The notes: a model not told the origin generated them from the sequence alone. 38,893 nucleotides of DNA from JBEIHI01 sp964655245 (GCA_964655245.1 CAZZLQ010000013.1:1-38893); one strand, 5' to 3'; shown: positions 28,186 to 37,061, counted from the first letter of the stretch. Translations and numbers: made by a program.

Positions 28186-29415
28186 TCAGAAGTAAGACTT
28201 CAATGTGATTCCGGCGGTTCGTGAGTCCAAGACATTCTCGCCTGCAAATGGAAATCGATAGAATGCCCCAACGGCATAGGGAACCCTTTGAGTTCCTGCC
28301 CTGACATATTTCAAGTTGGTGAATTCCGCTTCCAGGTGAGCGCCGTGACTCACGCCGGCAGTTCCAGCCTCAAGGCTTGCAAGATTTTGTCCTGAGGAGG
28401 AGTAAGAATCTTTGAGATTCTTCTGAAATCGGTATCTTGCTCCCAAGGTGAGGATCCGAGCTGCAGTATAGTTGGTCTCGAGCTCCGCATTGATTGTGTC
28501 TCCGAGGTTTCGAGAGATTTCGGTCGATTGAGAGTTGAGAGGCAAATCAGCCGAGAGTGGGACTCGAGCATTGACTCGGTCGGGCAGCTGAGCTGTGTAG
28601 GCCAGTTCGAGAGTTGAGCGCCATCTCGAAGAGAGTGAAAGATCAACCATATGGTAGAGGCCCAAATCCCACTGACCATCTCCAAAGGGAACATCAAAGA
28701 GAAGATCGGGGTTATCTGTTCGGCCTGTGGGGGCGCGGAATCCGCCCTTGATGGACGCCATCACGCGAGAAGATTTAAACCAATTGTATTTGGCGCCGAT
28801 TTCGAGATCCCCGAGCCCCGTTCCTTCCCAGCCATTCATACCGTCGGCATAGTTGAAGTTGTTGGTTAGCGCTGCGTTGATGGCTTCCAGATTAAGACCT
28901 GATTGAACGGCTTCAAGCTGAGTTCGAAGTGGATGGCCGGCTGGAAGGGCATTGATGTTTTGGCTGAGGGCTTCGTCAGGAGCAACCTGGGCGCTTACTT
29001 GAGTTTTTCCATAGACAATGGGCAATAGAATTCCAAGGCTCAGACGACTACTGAGGCCGTACTCAAGAGCAAGAATGTTAGCGACAACCTCAGTCTTGAC
29101 GTTTGTGCTCAGATCCAAAGCGATCTGATCACCGAGTCCTGGCTGAACGGCGTTAAATGCTTTGATCGCATCTGCCGTTTGAGGGCTCATAGCGCTCAGA
29201 AGATTTGAGTTTAGTTTTTTGGAAAAAGTTGCGCCAAGATTTTGAGATTGTCCCTGGGAGTTAAACTCGTTTGAAGCTGAGGTGTAAGAAGTCACGACTC
29301 GAGCGCGAAATCTCCCTTGTGGTAAGACGAGAGCGTCATCGGCAAGAACTCCTTCAAATGTCATCAGCGCGACGAGAGTTGCTGTTGTCCCAAAAGATTT
29401 AAATCCCCATTTCAT
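28186..29415 (-). CDS. Outer-membrane beta-barrel protein, transporter-like
   Basis: 409 residues with a signal peptide (1-25, cleavage near VLADD). Alternating hydrophobic strands run throughout, and the C-terminus ends SYF, the aromatic signature of outer-membrane barrels. Repeats such as LSLGILLPIVYGK and LEIGAKYNWF recall MetA-pathway or DUF3187-type barrels, often annotated as transporters. A G-rich ribosome-binding site (GGGGGA) lies upstream of the ATG. Substrate unknown. It converges on the exported 532-residue protein. Confidence 0.7.
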   Translation of the reverse strand: MKWGFKSFGTTATLVALMTFEGVLADDALVLPQGRFRARVVTSYTSASNEFNSQGQSQNLGATFSKKLNSNLLSAMSPQTADAIKAFNAVQPGLGDQIALDLSTNVKTEVVANILALEYGLSSRLSLGILLPIVYGKTQVSAQVAPDEALSQNINALPAGHPLRTQLEAVQSGLNLEAINAALTNNFNYADGMNGWEGTGLGDLEIGAKYNWFKSSRVMASIKGGFRAPTGRTDNPDLLFDVPFGDGQWDLGLYHMVDLSLSSRWRSTLELAYTAQLPDRVNARVPLSADLPLNSQSTEISRNLGDTINAELETNYTAARILTLGARYRFQKNLKDSYSSSGQNLASLEAGTAGVSHGAHLEAEFTNLKYVRAGTQRVPYAVGAFYRFPFAGENVLDSRTAGITLKSYF

Positions 29416-29594
29416 TTATGATTTCCCCCTCGATTTTCAGACTAGCAAATTTGACTCCTCGATGCCCAGAACTGAACGGCCTTCGGACAGGGGTTTGGGT
29501 GTCTCAGGCTGGGGGGTTGTGAGAGGGGATTTTGAGTCGCACCGGGGCATGGATTCCGCGCCGACAGGCAATCTAAATACTTGAAATCATTGAA

Positions 29595-29600
29595 TATAAT
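29595..29600 (+). promoter_or_regulatory. Predicted -10 hexamer (TATAAT) before S41 protease gene
   Basis: A perfect TATAAT lies 40 bases upstream of the S41 ATG; the -35 region at proper spacing (TCTAAA) is poor. The rest of the 224-base gap shows no further clear element. Confidence 0.45.
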
Positions 29601-29639
29601 GCCCATTTCTCGAGGCATAAGGCTTGCTCTTTAGCGGGT

Positions 29640-31070
29640 ATGTTGAGCCTTTTTCCACTATGGGGACTCTCGGTGATTCTGGCGATGCCGGCTGGAGATA
29701 AGCCCGTTTTGGCTCCGAATCAGATGAGCTGTGAAGACTTCAAAGCCGTTTACGATTTTATTCAAGATCAACACATTCGCTTTACGGTCGATCAGTATCT
29801 TGATCGCAATAAACTGGTTTCAGATGCCAAAGCCATGATTCCTGAGACACTCAGAGATCTTGGTTATCACTTTTTAGCCTCAAGTTTTACGAGTTACGAA
29901 TCCCCTCGAATCGCCGCAGAAGTCGATCCTATCAAAATCTGCAAAACGTTGAGTGCTTCTCTTTACCGAGCGGTTTTTTTGAAATCTTACGCTCGCGCCT
30001 TGGATCCATACACCGATTTTTATCTGAATGAAGAGTTGGATACTCGCTCCTCTGTTGTCGATGGAGACTTTGTTGGAGTGGGAATTGGGAGCGATAGAGC
30101 GGTAGATCATTTGCTGATTACAGAGGTCGTCGAAGGAGGGCCCTCAGACGGACGGCTGATGGTGGGAGACAAGGTTTTCAAGGTCGACAATCATGACATC
30201 CGAGGCCTTTCGGAGAGTGAAGTAAGATCTCGAATTCGCGGATCGCTGGGATCGAAGGTGATGTTTCAAGTGCAACGAGCGGAGATGACCCTCGACGTAG
30301 AGATCATTCGCGGACGTGTGCAGCAAAAATCCGTTTCCTCAAGCTGGTCAGCAGAAAACGTCTTGATGGTGAAAGTTCATCGATTCTATCGCCAGACCCC
30401 TCATGAAGTTGAGATGGCCATTCAATCTGCAGGCTCCAAACTGAAGGGGCTGATTTTGGATCTTCGGGATAATCCTGGGGGATTACTGCAAGCGGCAAGA
30501 GATCTTGTCGACGTTTTCATCTCCTCTGGTGTTGTTGTGTATCTCAAAGGAAAAGAGTTTGAAGATCAAATTTGGGCTCTCAATGACGGGGGGCGTACTC
30601 AGGTGCCCATGGTCGTCCTCGTGAATGAGGGGACCGCTTCCGCAGCCGAGATTGTTGCTGGGGCTCTGCAAGACTATGGTCGAGCTCTTATTGTAGGACG
30701 CAGAACCTACGGCAAAGGATCTGTTCAAAATATTTATGAGACTCAACCAGCGCTTGGGATCAATTATCAGGGTGGTTTTAAGCTGACGACAATGTTCTAT
30801 TATTTGCCCTCAGGCCGAAACGTTCGAAAGCTTGAGCCTGATATTGTATCGGCCGATTCCAACGAAGAGAAAGTCGATCATCCAGAAATGCCTTATCATG
30901 GACCAGATCGAATTGACGTTATTCGCATGGCCCAACCCAATGGAGATTTGGTTCAAAAGGCCAAGGCCAAAATTCAGGAAATGCCCCAGCCAACCTCAGT
31001 TTCTTCTGAGCAGCTAGGTCGTGAGCTTGTTCTTAAGCTGATGGCGAATTCAGCAGATCGTAGTCGCTAA
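29640..31070 (+). CDS. Tail-specific (S41) C-terminal processing protease
   Basis: 476 residues with an N-terminal signal-like stretch. A helical N-terminal region (about 25-125) has two Cys. A PDZ domain (about 135-225) includes VEGGPSDGRL, and the S41 catalytic domain has Ser334 in EGTASAAEI and Lys359 in YGKGSVQ, the Ser-Lys dyad. The LDLRDNPGG motif near 280 is typical. CtpA/Prc enzymes trim the C-termini of periplasmic or cell-wall-linked proteins. The ribosome-binding site is weak. Its end nearly touches a convergent orphan gene. Confidence 0.93.
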   Translation: MLSLFPLWGLSVILAMPAGDKPVLAPNQMSCEDFKAVYDFIQDQHIRFTVDQYLDRNKLVSDAKAMIPETLRDLGYHFLASSFTSYESPRIAAEVDPIKICKTLSASLYRAVFLKSYARALDPYTDFYLNEELDTRSSVVDGDFVGVGIGSDRAVDHLLITEVVEGGPSDGRLMVGDKVFKVDNHDIRGLSESEVRSRIRGSLGSKVMFQVQRAEMTLDVEIIRGRVQQKSVSSSWSAENVLMVKVHRFYRQTPHEVEMAIQSAGSKLKGLILDLRDNPGGLLQAARDLVDVFISSGVVVYLKGKEFEDQIWALNDGGRTQVPMVVLVNEGTASAAEIVAGALQDYGRALIVGRRTYGKGSVQNIYETQPALGINYQGGFKLTTMFYYLPSGRNVRKLEPDIVSADSNEEKVDHPEMPYHGPDRIDVIRMAQPNGDLVQKAKAKIQEMPQPTSVSSEQLGRELVLKLMANSADRSR

Positions 31071-31076
31071 GCAAAT

Positions 31077-31454
31077 CTAGAACTCAACTTTAGAATCTGA
31101 TCGAACTCCATCTCGAGATACTTCAATAGGCTTTGCCGCCTCTGCGCGAGTTTGTCGAACTTCTGGCTCGGGTTCTGGCGGCGGAGGCACTGTGGCTTTT
31201 TGCACCATCGCTCGAGACAATTCGTTCGAGATTTTTGGTCTTGTTGCACTCGTGTTGCTGTCTCGAGCCTTTTGAGTGTTGGTGGCGGATGAGACCTTTT
31301 GTTTTTGAGCGGATTCTCGAGCTTCAATCCGCTGATCGGTGGGCTTAACGTCTCGGGCGATCTTCTCTCGCGCCAATTGAGTTGCGCGTTGCTGAGTTTG
31401 CGCGTCCGTTTCAACTCTCACTGTTTTGACTTTGTTGCTGCCCGATACATCCAT
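31077..31454 (-). CDS. Small hydrophilic orphan protein, 125 residues
   Basis: I take the ATG at 31454 because GGAGG lies four bases upstream; the frame opens at 31505 with GTG but no such site. The protein is highly charged and low in hydrophobics, probably disordered or coiled, with a proline run VPPPPEPEPE near residue 90. No family recognised. A second long open frame overlaps on the same strand but has no ribosome-binding site. The stop is 6 bases from the convergent S41 gene. Confidence 0.5.
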   Translation of the reverse strand: MDVSGSNKVKTVRVETDAQTQQRATQLAREKIARDVKPTDQRIEARESAQKQKVSSATNTQKARDSNTSATRPKISNELSRAMVQKATVPPPPEPEPEVRQTRAEAAKPIEVSRDGVRSDSKVEF

Positions 31455-31565
31455 AGCCCCTCCGATCACGACGTTAACGTCGTTCCTTGAGAGTGCTTTC
31501 GGCACCGCGTCAGAAAACTTAAACGCAAAGTGGGATTTTAAATAAAATCAAATAAATACAGGCAC

Positions 31566-32645
31566 TTATGGATCATAGTTTCGATCGGGAGTTCTCTCCG
31601 GTTTCTCGGTTAAACGGTCTCCCGTTTGCCGGTCGATTCGGTAGATTTCCACTCCCTCGGGCAGGTCGGCCGCGGATTCAAACACCAAAACCTGACCTCC
31701 ATATTCACCAAAAACATGAAGATCTGAGCTGGATGCAAGCTCTATATAAATGAGATTTTCCTTTCGCAGCCAATCCATCTCGAATCTCTTCTCGAGTTTG
31801 ATTCGTTCATCTAAACGAGCAAAGGCCGGATGATAGAGATTTTTCAGCTTCGGATGGAGGGCGACTTTCAATCCGGAAAATCCTGTATGAGGAGCATAGG
31901 TCAAAACGGCAAGTGCGGAATGATCCCAAGCAAGCCATCCATCAAACTGTGCAGTCGTTGCTTCTCGATTGGGGGGATTGGGAACCGCAAACTGCTTGGC
32001 CTTGGCTGAGAGGTGAGCCGGAGGTGTGTTTTTGGGGATCGCAAAATGATCTCGCCACATTTTTCGCCGCTCCTGCTCATAGCCAGTCAGCAGGCGAGAG
32101 AAGACGGAGGGCCAGGTCGGGATGGGCAGGTTTCGCTCGATGATTGTCTTGCGGGCTTCATCAATGAGCTCCTCGATGACAAACTCGTATTCTTGGAGCT
32201 TTTTCTCGCTCTCAGCTTTGAGAGTTCCTCGCTTGATCATCCATTGCAGTAACTCCGGATGACCTCGCCTCAGAGCGATATGGATATACTCCGGATCCAG
32301 CCAGAAATGAACTGCATCTCGATTGAAGGGCTTTGAGTCGATAAAAATCGTGGCTAGTAATACGGGTGCGCGATCGAATCCAAAAATCTCGATTCGTTCG
32401 ATTCGAGACTGTTCAAAATCGGTGATTCCAAAAATTCTCAGATCCTTTCCCTGAAACAGTCGCGCGACATCACCATCAATGGAGGATGGAAAGGAAATCA
32501 GTGACTCCAGTTCGGATCGAGGAACTCCGGATTGAGTCGTCACAAGGGCCTTTGGCGGAAGGGACTTCTTAGAATCGCCTAAACCACCAATTTCATCGGC
32601 ACAGTCCAGCACAAGCGCTGCTGAAAGAAAAACTCCCCAAATCAT
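31566..32645 (-). CDS. Exported protein of unknown function, 359 residues
   Basis: Start at ATG 32645 with GGAGG eight to nine bases upstream; a GTG 9 bases earlier would crowd that site. The N-terminus is a signal peptide (MIWGVFLSAALVLDCAD); Cys is present, but Asp before it argues against a lipobox. The mature part is mixed alpha/beta, with motifs such as HFWLDPEYIHIALRRGHPE and WLAWDHSALAVLTYAP, and has a proline-rich tail. No family recognised. Likely periplasmic. Confidence 0.6.
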   Translation of the reverse strand: MIWGVFLSAALVLDCADEIGGLGDSKKSLPPKALVTTQSGVPRSELESLISFPSSIDGDVARLFQGKDLRIFGITDFEQSRIERIEIFGFDRAPVLLATIFIDSKPFNRDAVHFWLDPEYIHIALRRGHPELLQWMIKRGTLKAESEKKLQEYEFVIEELIDEARKTIIERNLPIPTWPSVFSRLLTGYEQERRKMWRDHFAIPKNTPPAHLSAKAKQFAVPNPPNREATTAQFDGWLAWDHSALAVLTYAPHTGFSGLKVALHPKLKNLYHPAFARLDERIKLEKRFEMDWLRKENLIYIELASSSDLHVFGEYGGQVLVFESAADLPEGVEIYRIDRQTGDRLTEKPERTPDRNYDP

Positions 32646-32774
32646 GAACCCCACCCTCCAAACATGATGGGGCTAGAATTCCTGAAGAGGGAGCCCGGGG
32701 GCAAGAAAATACGACTGGGGGGCCAAGTTTGATCGGATTTGTGAAACTTTGTTCATAGCTGGGCCCTGCCGCTT

Positions 32775-32800
32775 AAATAATCCAATTATTTCAATTATTT
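32775..32800 (+). repeat. A/T-rich palindrome and tandem 9-mer before small exported gene
   Basis: AAATAAT and ATTATTT flank three bases (32775-32791), and CAATTATTT is repeated head to tail at 32783-32791 and 32792-32800. It lies 57 bases upstream of the next ATG and could be an operator or an A/T-rich promoter element. Confidence 0.35.
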
Positions 32801-32856
32801 ATATCGAGGGTCTTGGGCCGCGCTCTTGCATTCATTGAGGGCAAAGGAGCTCTGTT

Positions 32857-33309
32857 ATGTTGCTAGCAACTCTCATGGTTTTAGGTCTTAGCGGACAACT
32901 TCAGATTGAAGATATCAAGTACCAAACAAGTCTTGCCGGTGTTGCTCGTGCTGAGCTCAGTATCGTCACTCGTCTTAAAAATTTAAGAGTAGCCACAGAA
33001 AAGCTTCCTGAGTCTTGGAAGGCCTCTGGAATTCGAGGTCAAGAGGATCGAATGCTGACCAAATCCTATTTGCTCAACGAGATTGAAAACATGGAGCTTT
33101 TGGCCGCTGAGCGCTGGGCTTTGATTGTTGAAAACACCGCAACCATTGATGTTCCTCATGATCAGAGTGACTCCAAATCCCAAGCGTTTCGAAAGCAACT
33201 CCCTGATCTTTCCAAATCTCAGTTGGAACTGAACCAGAAGTTGGACGCCTTTAATACCAAGCTCAAAGATGGCATCTTGCTCAATCTTGCCAGCAGTTTG
33301 AGCAATTAA
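32857..33309 (+). CDS. Small exported protein, 150 residues, unknown function
   Basis: A short hydrophobic N-terminus (MLLATLMVLGLSG) fits a signal peptide. The mature part is helical and charged with leucine-rich heptads (SYLLNEIENMELLAAERW), and has no catalytic motif. GGAG lies about 7 bases before the ATG. It is followed by tyrS on the opposite strand after 17 bases. No family recognised. Confidence 0.55.
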   Translation: MLLATLMVLGLSGQLQIEDIKYQTSLAGVARAELSIVTRLKNLRVATEKLPESWKASGIRGQEDRMLTKSYLLNEIENMELLAAERWALIVENTATIDVPHDQSDSKSQAFRKQLPDLSKSQLELNQKLDAFNTKLKDGILLNLASSLSN

Positions 33310-33326
33310 AATGCTTCGATCAAAAT

Positions 33327-34520
33327 TTAAGGAACAATCTTAAAGAATTTGAGTTTGCCGACTTTGATAATGTCATCCACTCGAAGACGCGATGTTGTAA
33401 AATCCATCTCTACTTTTTCGTTCTGAACCTTGATTCCTCCTGAGGCGCAGAGACGCTTGCCCTCCGCGGCTGAGAAAAGATTCAAATCCTGAGATAGAAA
33501 CTTGAAGAGCAAAACATCCTTTGGGATTTGCTGCAGGCTTAGTGTCGGAGCATCTGATGGAATCTCCTGTTTTGAAAACTGAGAGATAAACTTTTCCACT
33601 TCCTGGCGTGCGATTTCCACTCCATGGAATTGAGAAACAACATCCTCTGCCAGTTTTAACTTCGCATCCCGAGGATGTCCGGCGAGTAGCTTTTCGACCT
33701 GTGCCTTTTCAATCCGAGTGAGAATCTCATAGTAGCGCGGCATCAAGGCATCTGGAATGCTCATCAATTTTCCAAACATGTCTTTGGAAGGTTCATTAAT
33801 TCCGATCGCATTACCCAGAGACTTGCTCATTTTGTCGTGGCCATCCGTTCCCTCAAGGAGAGGCAGGAAGACAAGGGCTTGTTGCGGTTGCCCAAAATGC
33901 TTCTGAAGATCTCGACCTACCAGCAGATTGAACCGTTGATCCTGTCCGCCAAGTTCGACATCAGACTTCATGGCCACTGAATCGTAGCCTTGAATGAGTG
34001 GGTAGAGAAACTCGTGAATCGAAATGCTTTGACCCGAGGTGTAGCGCTTTTTGAAATCCTCGCGTTCAAGCATCCGAGCGACATTCATTTGTGCGGCCAA
34101 CTCAATCAAGTCCTTAGCGCCCAACTTGATGCACCATTCGGAGTTAAAAAGAACTTTCGTTTTCTCGGGATCTAGAATCTTAAAAACTTGATCTCGATAG
34201 GTTTTAGCATTTTCTCGAATCTCATCCTCTGAAAGAGGGGGACGAGTTTTGCTTTTTCCTGTGGGATCACCAATGCGGGCAGTGAAGTCGCCAATCAGAA
34301 ACTGAATCTCATGTCCGAGGCTTTGAAAATCTCTGAGTTTCTTGAGGCCAACATAGTGTCCGAGATGAAGATCTGGAGCCGTCGGGTCAAAGCCCATTTT
34401 AATTCTGAGTGGGCGATTCTTCTCTTGGGCCTTTTGCAGTTTTTGAAGGAGTTCCGATTCGAGAATGATTTCAGAAGTACCCCGACGAATCAGATCAAGC
34501 TGCTCAGCAGGAGACTTCAT
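33327..34520 (-). CDS. tyrS: Tyrosyl-tRNA synthetase
   Basis: 397 residues of the bacterial TyrZ-like form. The HIGH motif is HLGH (52-55) within TAPDLHLGHYVG, and KMSKS is at 230-234. VELGGQDQRFN and a C-terminal S4-type RNA-binding domain (VDDIIKVGKLKFF) complete the protein. It charges tRNA-Tyr in the cytoplasm. Its ATG overlaps the ymdB stop by 4 bases, so it is translated with ymdB and fthC. No T-box or tRNA gene is visible nearby. Confidence 0.96.
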   Translation of the reverse strand: MKSPAEQLDLIRRGTSEIILESELLQKLQKAQEKNRPLRIKMGFDPTAPDLHLGHYVGLKKLRDFQSLGHEIQFLIGDFTARIGDPTGKSKTRPPLSEDEIRENAKTYRDQVFKILDPEKTKVLFNSEWCIKLGAKDLIELAAQMNVARMLEREDFKKRYTSGQSISIHEFLYPLIQGYDSVAMKSDVELGGQDQRFNLLVGRDLQKHFGQPQQALVFLPLLEGTDGHDKMSKSLGNAIGINEPSKDMFGKLMSIPDALMPRYYEILTRIEKAQVEKLLAGHPRDAKLKLAEDVVSQFHGVEIARQEVEKFISQFSKQEIPSDAPTLSLQQIPKDVLLFKFLSQDLNLFSAAEGKRLCASGGIKVQNEKVEMDFTTSRLRVDDIIKVGKLKFFKIVP

Positions 34521-35314
34521 CGACGAGCCTCGCGTCGAATGCGTTCCACCTTTTCACATCGGCCAGTCGTTGAATCAATATGGAACAAGACCCCTGAAAG
34601 CGTGCCGGGTCCATCGGCGACTTCCATTCGGATATGCTGACGCTTCAAGAATCGATCTAAAATAATTTCCTTCTTCATTCCTATGACAGAATCATAAGCG
34701 CCATTCATTCCGGCGTCAGTGAGAAATCCACTGCCTTTGGGTAAAATCCTCTCATCTGCCGTTGGCACATGAGTATGAGTGCCAACAATCGCTGATGCAC
34801 GTCCGTCGCAATGAAATCCCATGGCCTGTTTTTCGCTTGAGGCCTCTGCATGAATGTCGACCAAAATCACTTTGGTTTGATGTCTTAAACTTTCAAACTC
34901 CTTGTCGAAGGTCTGAAACGGACAATCAAGAGGTTCCATAAAGATCCGTCCCATCAGATTAATGATCCCAACCGTCTTTCCAGATCGTGTTGTGACTGCG
35001 GATGATCCACGCCCTGTCGTTCCTGAGGGATAATTCGCAGGTCTCAAAATCTTGGTTGGGTGCTCTTGGAAACACTGATTGACCTCTTTTTTATCAAAAG
35101 AGTGATTGCCTCCCGTCAGTACATCGCAGCCCGCAGCAAAAAGCTCTTGTGCGATCGCCGGAGTGAGGCCAAAGCCGTGAGCGGAGTTTTCAGCATTGGC
35201 GACAACGAGGTCCATTTTAAAGTCCGCTCGCAATTGAGGAAGATGTTCTGCAATGACGGCACGCCCTGAAGAGCCCACAACATCACCAAGAAAGAATAAT
35301 CTGAGGTCTGACAT
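34517..35314 (-). CDS. ymdB: YmdB-type metallophosphoesterase
   Basis: 265 residues. Metal-binding motifs follow the family: FLGDVVGSSGR (about 8-18), ANAENSAHG, GGNHSFDKKEV, and later VGTHTHVPTADE with a GFLTDAGMNGAYDSVIGM segment. YmdB proteins are cytoplasmic phosphodiesterases acting on 2',3'- or 3',5'-cyclic nucleotides and affect regulation broadly. It is 22 bases downstream of fthC and overlaps tyrS. Confidence 0.92.
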   Translation of the reverse strand: MSDLRLFFLGDVVGSSGRAVIAEHLPQLRADFKMDLVVANAENSAHGFGLTPAIAQELFAAGCDVLTGGNHSFDKKEVNQCFQEHPTKILRPANYPSGTTGRGSSAVTTRSGKTVGIINLMGRIFMEPLDCPFQTFDKEFESLRHQTKVILVDIHAEASSEKQAMGFHCDGRASAIVGTHTHVPTADERILPKGSGFLTDAGMNGAYDSVIGMKKEIILDRFLKRQHIRMEVADGPGTLSGVLFHIDSTTGRCEKVERIRREARR

Positions 35315-35336
35315 GAGACTCTTTCGATAGCAAATT

Positions 35337-35924
35337 TCAGATCAAAACGCGAGGAGAGCCCCATACAGATCGGGGAGTCAGGATATAATCCATTTGCTGG
35401 TCATGAGGTTCTTGCTGCCAAAGCCCAGCCTCCGCAATTTGGCAGTCAAAACTGATTGCTAGACGGGGAAAGCGGCGATTTTCAGCAAGGAAGCGGTCAT
35501 AGAAACCTTGACCCATTCCGAGGCGAAGCCCACGACGGTCAAAAGCAACTCCTGGAACGACCACGATGCTGGGCCTATTGGCATCCCATTCCTCAGCATA
35601 GGATGGGGGCTCGAGCGTCAGCGAGCCTTGTTTCAACTGGTTCCATTCTTCGACGGCACGGAACTGAAGATTCGATCCCACCACTCGGGGGAAATAAACC
35701 TTATCATGCCGACCCTTCGCATAATCAAAGATTAAGCGAGTAGAAATTTCCTCTTCGAGGGGGGCATAGAGAAGCCACGCTATTCCTGAACGCATTCGAA
35801 AGAAATGCCGCACAATCAAAGAAGCAGCCTTGGATCTTTCATCGGCGCTGACCTTGACTCGTTGATCTCGATAGAATCGTCGAAGCTCACTTTTTGACTG
35901 AAAGTGAGGCGCATTTGCAATCAT
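35337..35924 (-). CDS. fthC: 5-formyltetrahydrofolate cyclo-ligase
   Basis: 195 residues. The family core begins KSELRRFYRDQR (about residue 11), and the ATP/folate motif GMGQGFYDRFL is at 136-146. KVYFPRVV and LEPP are also present. It converts 5-formyl-THF to 5,10-methenyl-THF with ATP. The ATG at 35924 has GGTGGGAG about ten bases upstream; this site and the first codons lie in the 3' arm of the 6S RNA closing stem. No convincing later start exists. First gene of fthC-ymdB-tyrS. Confidence 0.92.
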   Translation of the reverse strand: MIANAPHFQSKSELRRFYRDQRVKVSADERSKAASLIVRHFFRMRSGIAWLLYAPLEEEISTRLIFDYAKGRHDKVYFPRVVGSNLQFRAVEEWNQLKQGSLTLEPPSYAEEWDANRPSIVVVPGVAFDRRGLRLGMGQGFYDRFLAENRRFPRLAISFDCQIAEAGLWQQEPHDQQMDYILTPRSVWGSPRVLI

Positions 35925-36125
35925 CTAACTGCTCCCACCTGTACCGTAGGAAGTCAAACTTGAACCCAGCAATAGCTAGGTGGGCTCGGTATGGAATATA
36001 TTAGGCGCTAAATCCGGAGATTGCGCACACCACAACCAGGAACCGATCCCTGTCTGACGGTATAGGTTCAATTTTTTATTCTTCGTATACGCATACTGCA
36101 GGAGCAGTCAGATGATTGCAAATAC
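35911..36125 (-). ncRNA. ssrS: 6S RNA
   Basis: Minus-strand RNA immediately upstream of fthC, the classical ssrS-fthC order. The closing stem is 25 bp (arms 36101-36125 and 35911-35935), unbroken on the minus strand with two G-U pairs that would be C/A mismatches if the plus strand were transcribed, which fixes the strand. Inside are TTGAACC/GGTTCAA, an apical stem GGGATCGGT/ACCGAGCCC with one mismatch, and between them a large bubble with a small 3'-side hairpin (CCTAGC-TATT-GCTGGG). This is the open-promoter mimic that binds sigma70 polymerase. Mature ends may lie inside the stem. A -10-like TATAGA precedes the 5' arm. Confidence 0.85.
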
Positions 36126-36226
36126 ATATGCTCTATACGACAGAATCCATTGTATCAGGAGTCACTTTCTTGTGAAGTGCATTTTAATCATGAAGGCTTG
36201 ATTTCATGCGGGCAGGGGAGCCCCTC

Positions 36227-36255
36227 TTGACAAAAATTGTCTTGGCATTGTCTTG
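36227..36255 (+). promoter_or_regulatory. Possible promoter/operator before HAD gene
   Basis: TTGACA at 36227-36232 overlaps a palindrome GACAA-aaa-TTGTC (36229-36241), and ATTGTCTTG is repeated at 36236-36244 and 36247-36255, an 11-bp period. A good -10 is not visible. It lies 24 bases before the start of the HAD gene. The rest of 36126-36226 holds the 6S upstream region and a CACTT/AAGTG hairpin (36163-36179). Confidence 0.3.
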
Positions 36256-36278
36256 TTCAGAAGTTGAGATGAAGGTTC

Positions 36279-37061
36279 ATGTTTTCTCCGCTCCGTCGTC
36301 ATTTTTTTTCGAAGCGAGTTTATCTTTTTGATCTCGACGGCACTCTCTATCTCGGAAAATCAGTTATTCCAGGTGCACTCAAGCTCATTTCCAAACTGCG
36401 ACAGGAGAAGAAGCAGATCTATTTCTTCACAAACAATTCATCTCGTTCCGAAAATGACTACGTCGTCAAACTCAATAAATTGGGCTTTGGTGCAAAGGCG
36501 AGTGAGATTGTCATGTCAACTCACTCACTCATTCGATTTTTGAGGCTTCGAAGAATGAAGCGAATCTTTCTTTTGGGTACACCTGCGATGAAGAAAATGC
36601 TTTTGCGAAAATCATTTTCGTTTTCAGCTCGACCTCAAGTGGTGGTTGTCGGATTTGATAAGACCTTGACGTACAAGAAGCTTCAAGAGGCTACACGATT
36701 AATTGAGTCAGGCATTCCCTACGTCGTGACTCATCCTGATCTCTACTGTCCCACGGACAAAGGTCGAGAGCCAGATTGCGGAGCGATCGCTCAGATGATT
36801 GAGTTGGTGACAGAGGTGAAGCCTATAGCAGTACTTGGCAAGCCGCATAGGCTCATGATGAAGGAGGCTCAAGCTAGGTGCCGTGCTCCAAGACGGGATA
36901 TGATTCTGATTGGCGATCGACTTTCAACGGATATTCAGATGGCCGATACCCAAGGCATTGAGAGCCTCCTTGTACTGAGTGGCGAGACGACGCGGCGCAT
37001 GCTCTCTCGATCAAAGGTTCAGCCGACCCATGTTGTTGGCTCAGTGCAAGATCTTCTGTGA
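36279..37061 (+). CDS. HAD-IIA phosphatase, NagD/AraL type
   Basis: 260 residues. Motif I is FDLDGTLYLG (Asp18, Asp20), motif II is FTNNSSRS, and motif III/IV is IGDRLSTDIQMADTQG. The type-IIA cap lies between. These enzymes dephosphorylate sugar phosphates, nucleotides or metabolic side products (NagD, AraL, phosphoglycolate phosphatase). No substrate can be assigned from context. AAGG lies about 4 bases before the ATG. Confidence 0.85.
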   Translation: MFSPLRRHFFSKRVYLFDLDGTLYLGKSVIPGALKLISKLRQEKKQIYFFTNNSSRSENDYVVKLNKLGFGAKASEIVMSTHSLIRFLRLRRMKRIFLLGTPAMKKMLLRKSFSFSARPQVVVVGFDKTLTYKKLQEATRLIESGIPYVVTHPDLYCPTDKGREPDCGAIAQMIELVTEVKPIAVLGKPHRLMMKEAQARCRAPRRDMILIGDRLSTDIQMADTQGIESLLVLSGETTRRMLSRSKVQPTHVVGSVQDLL

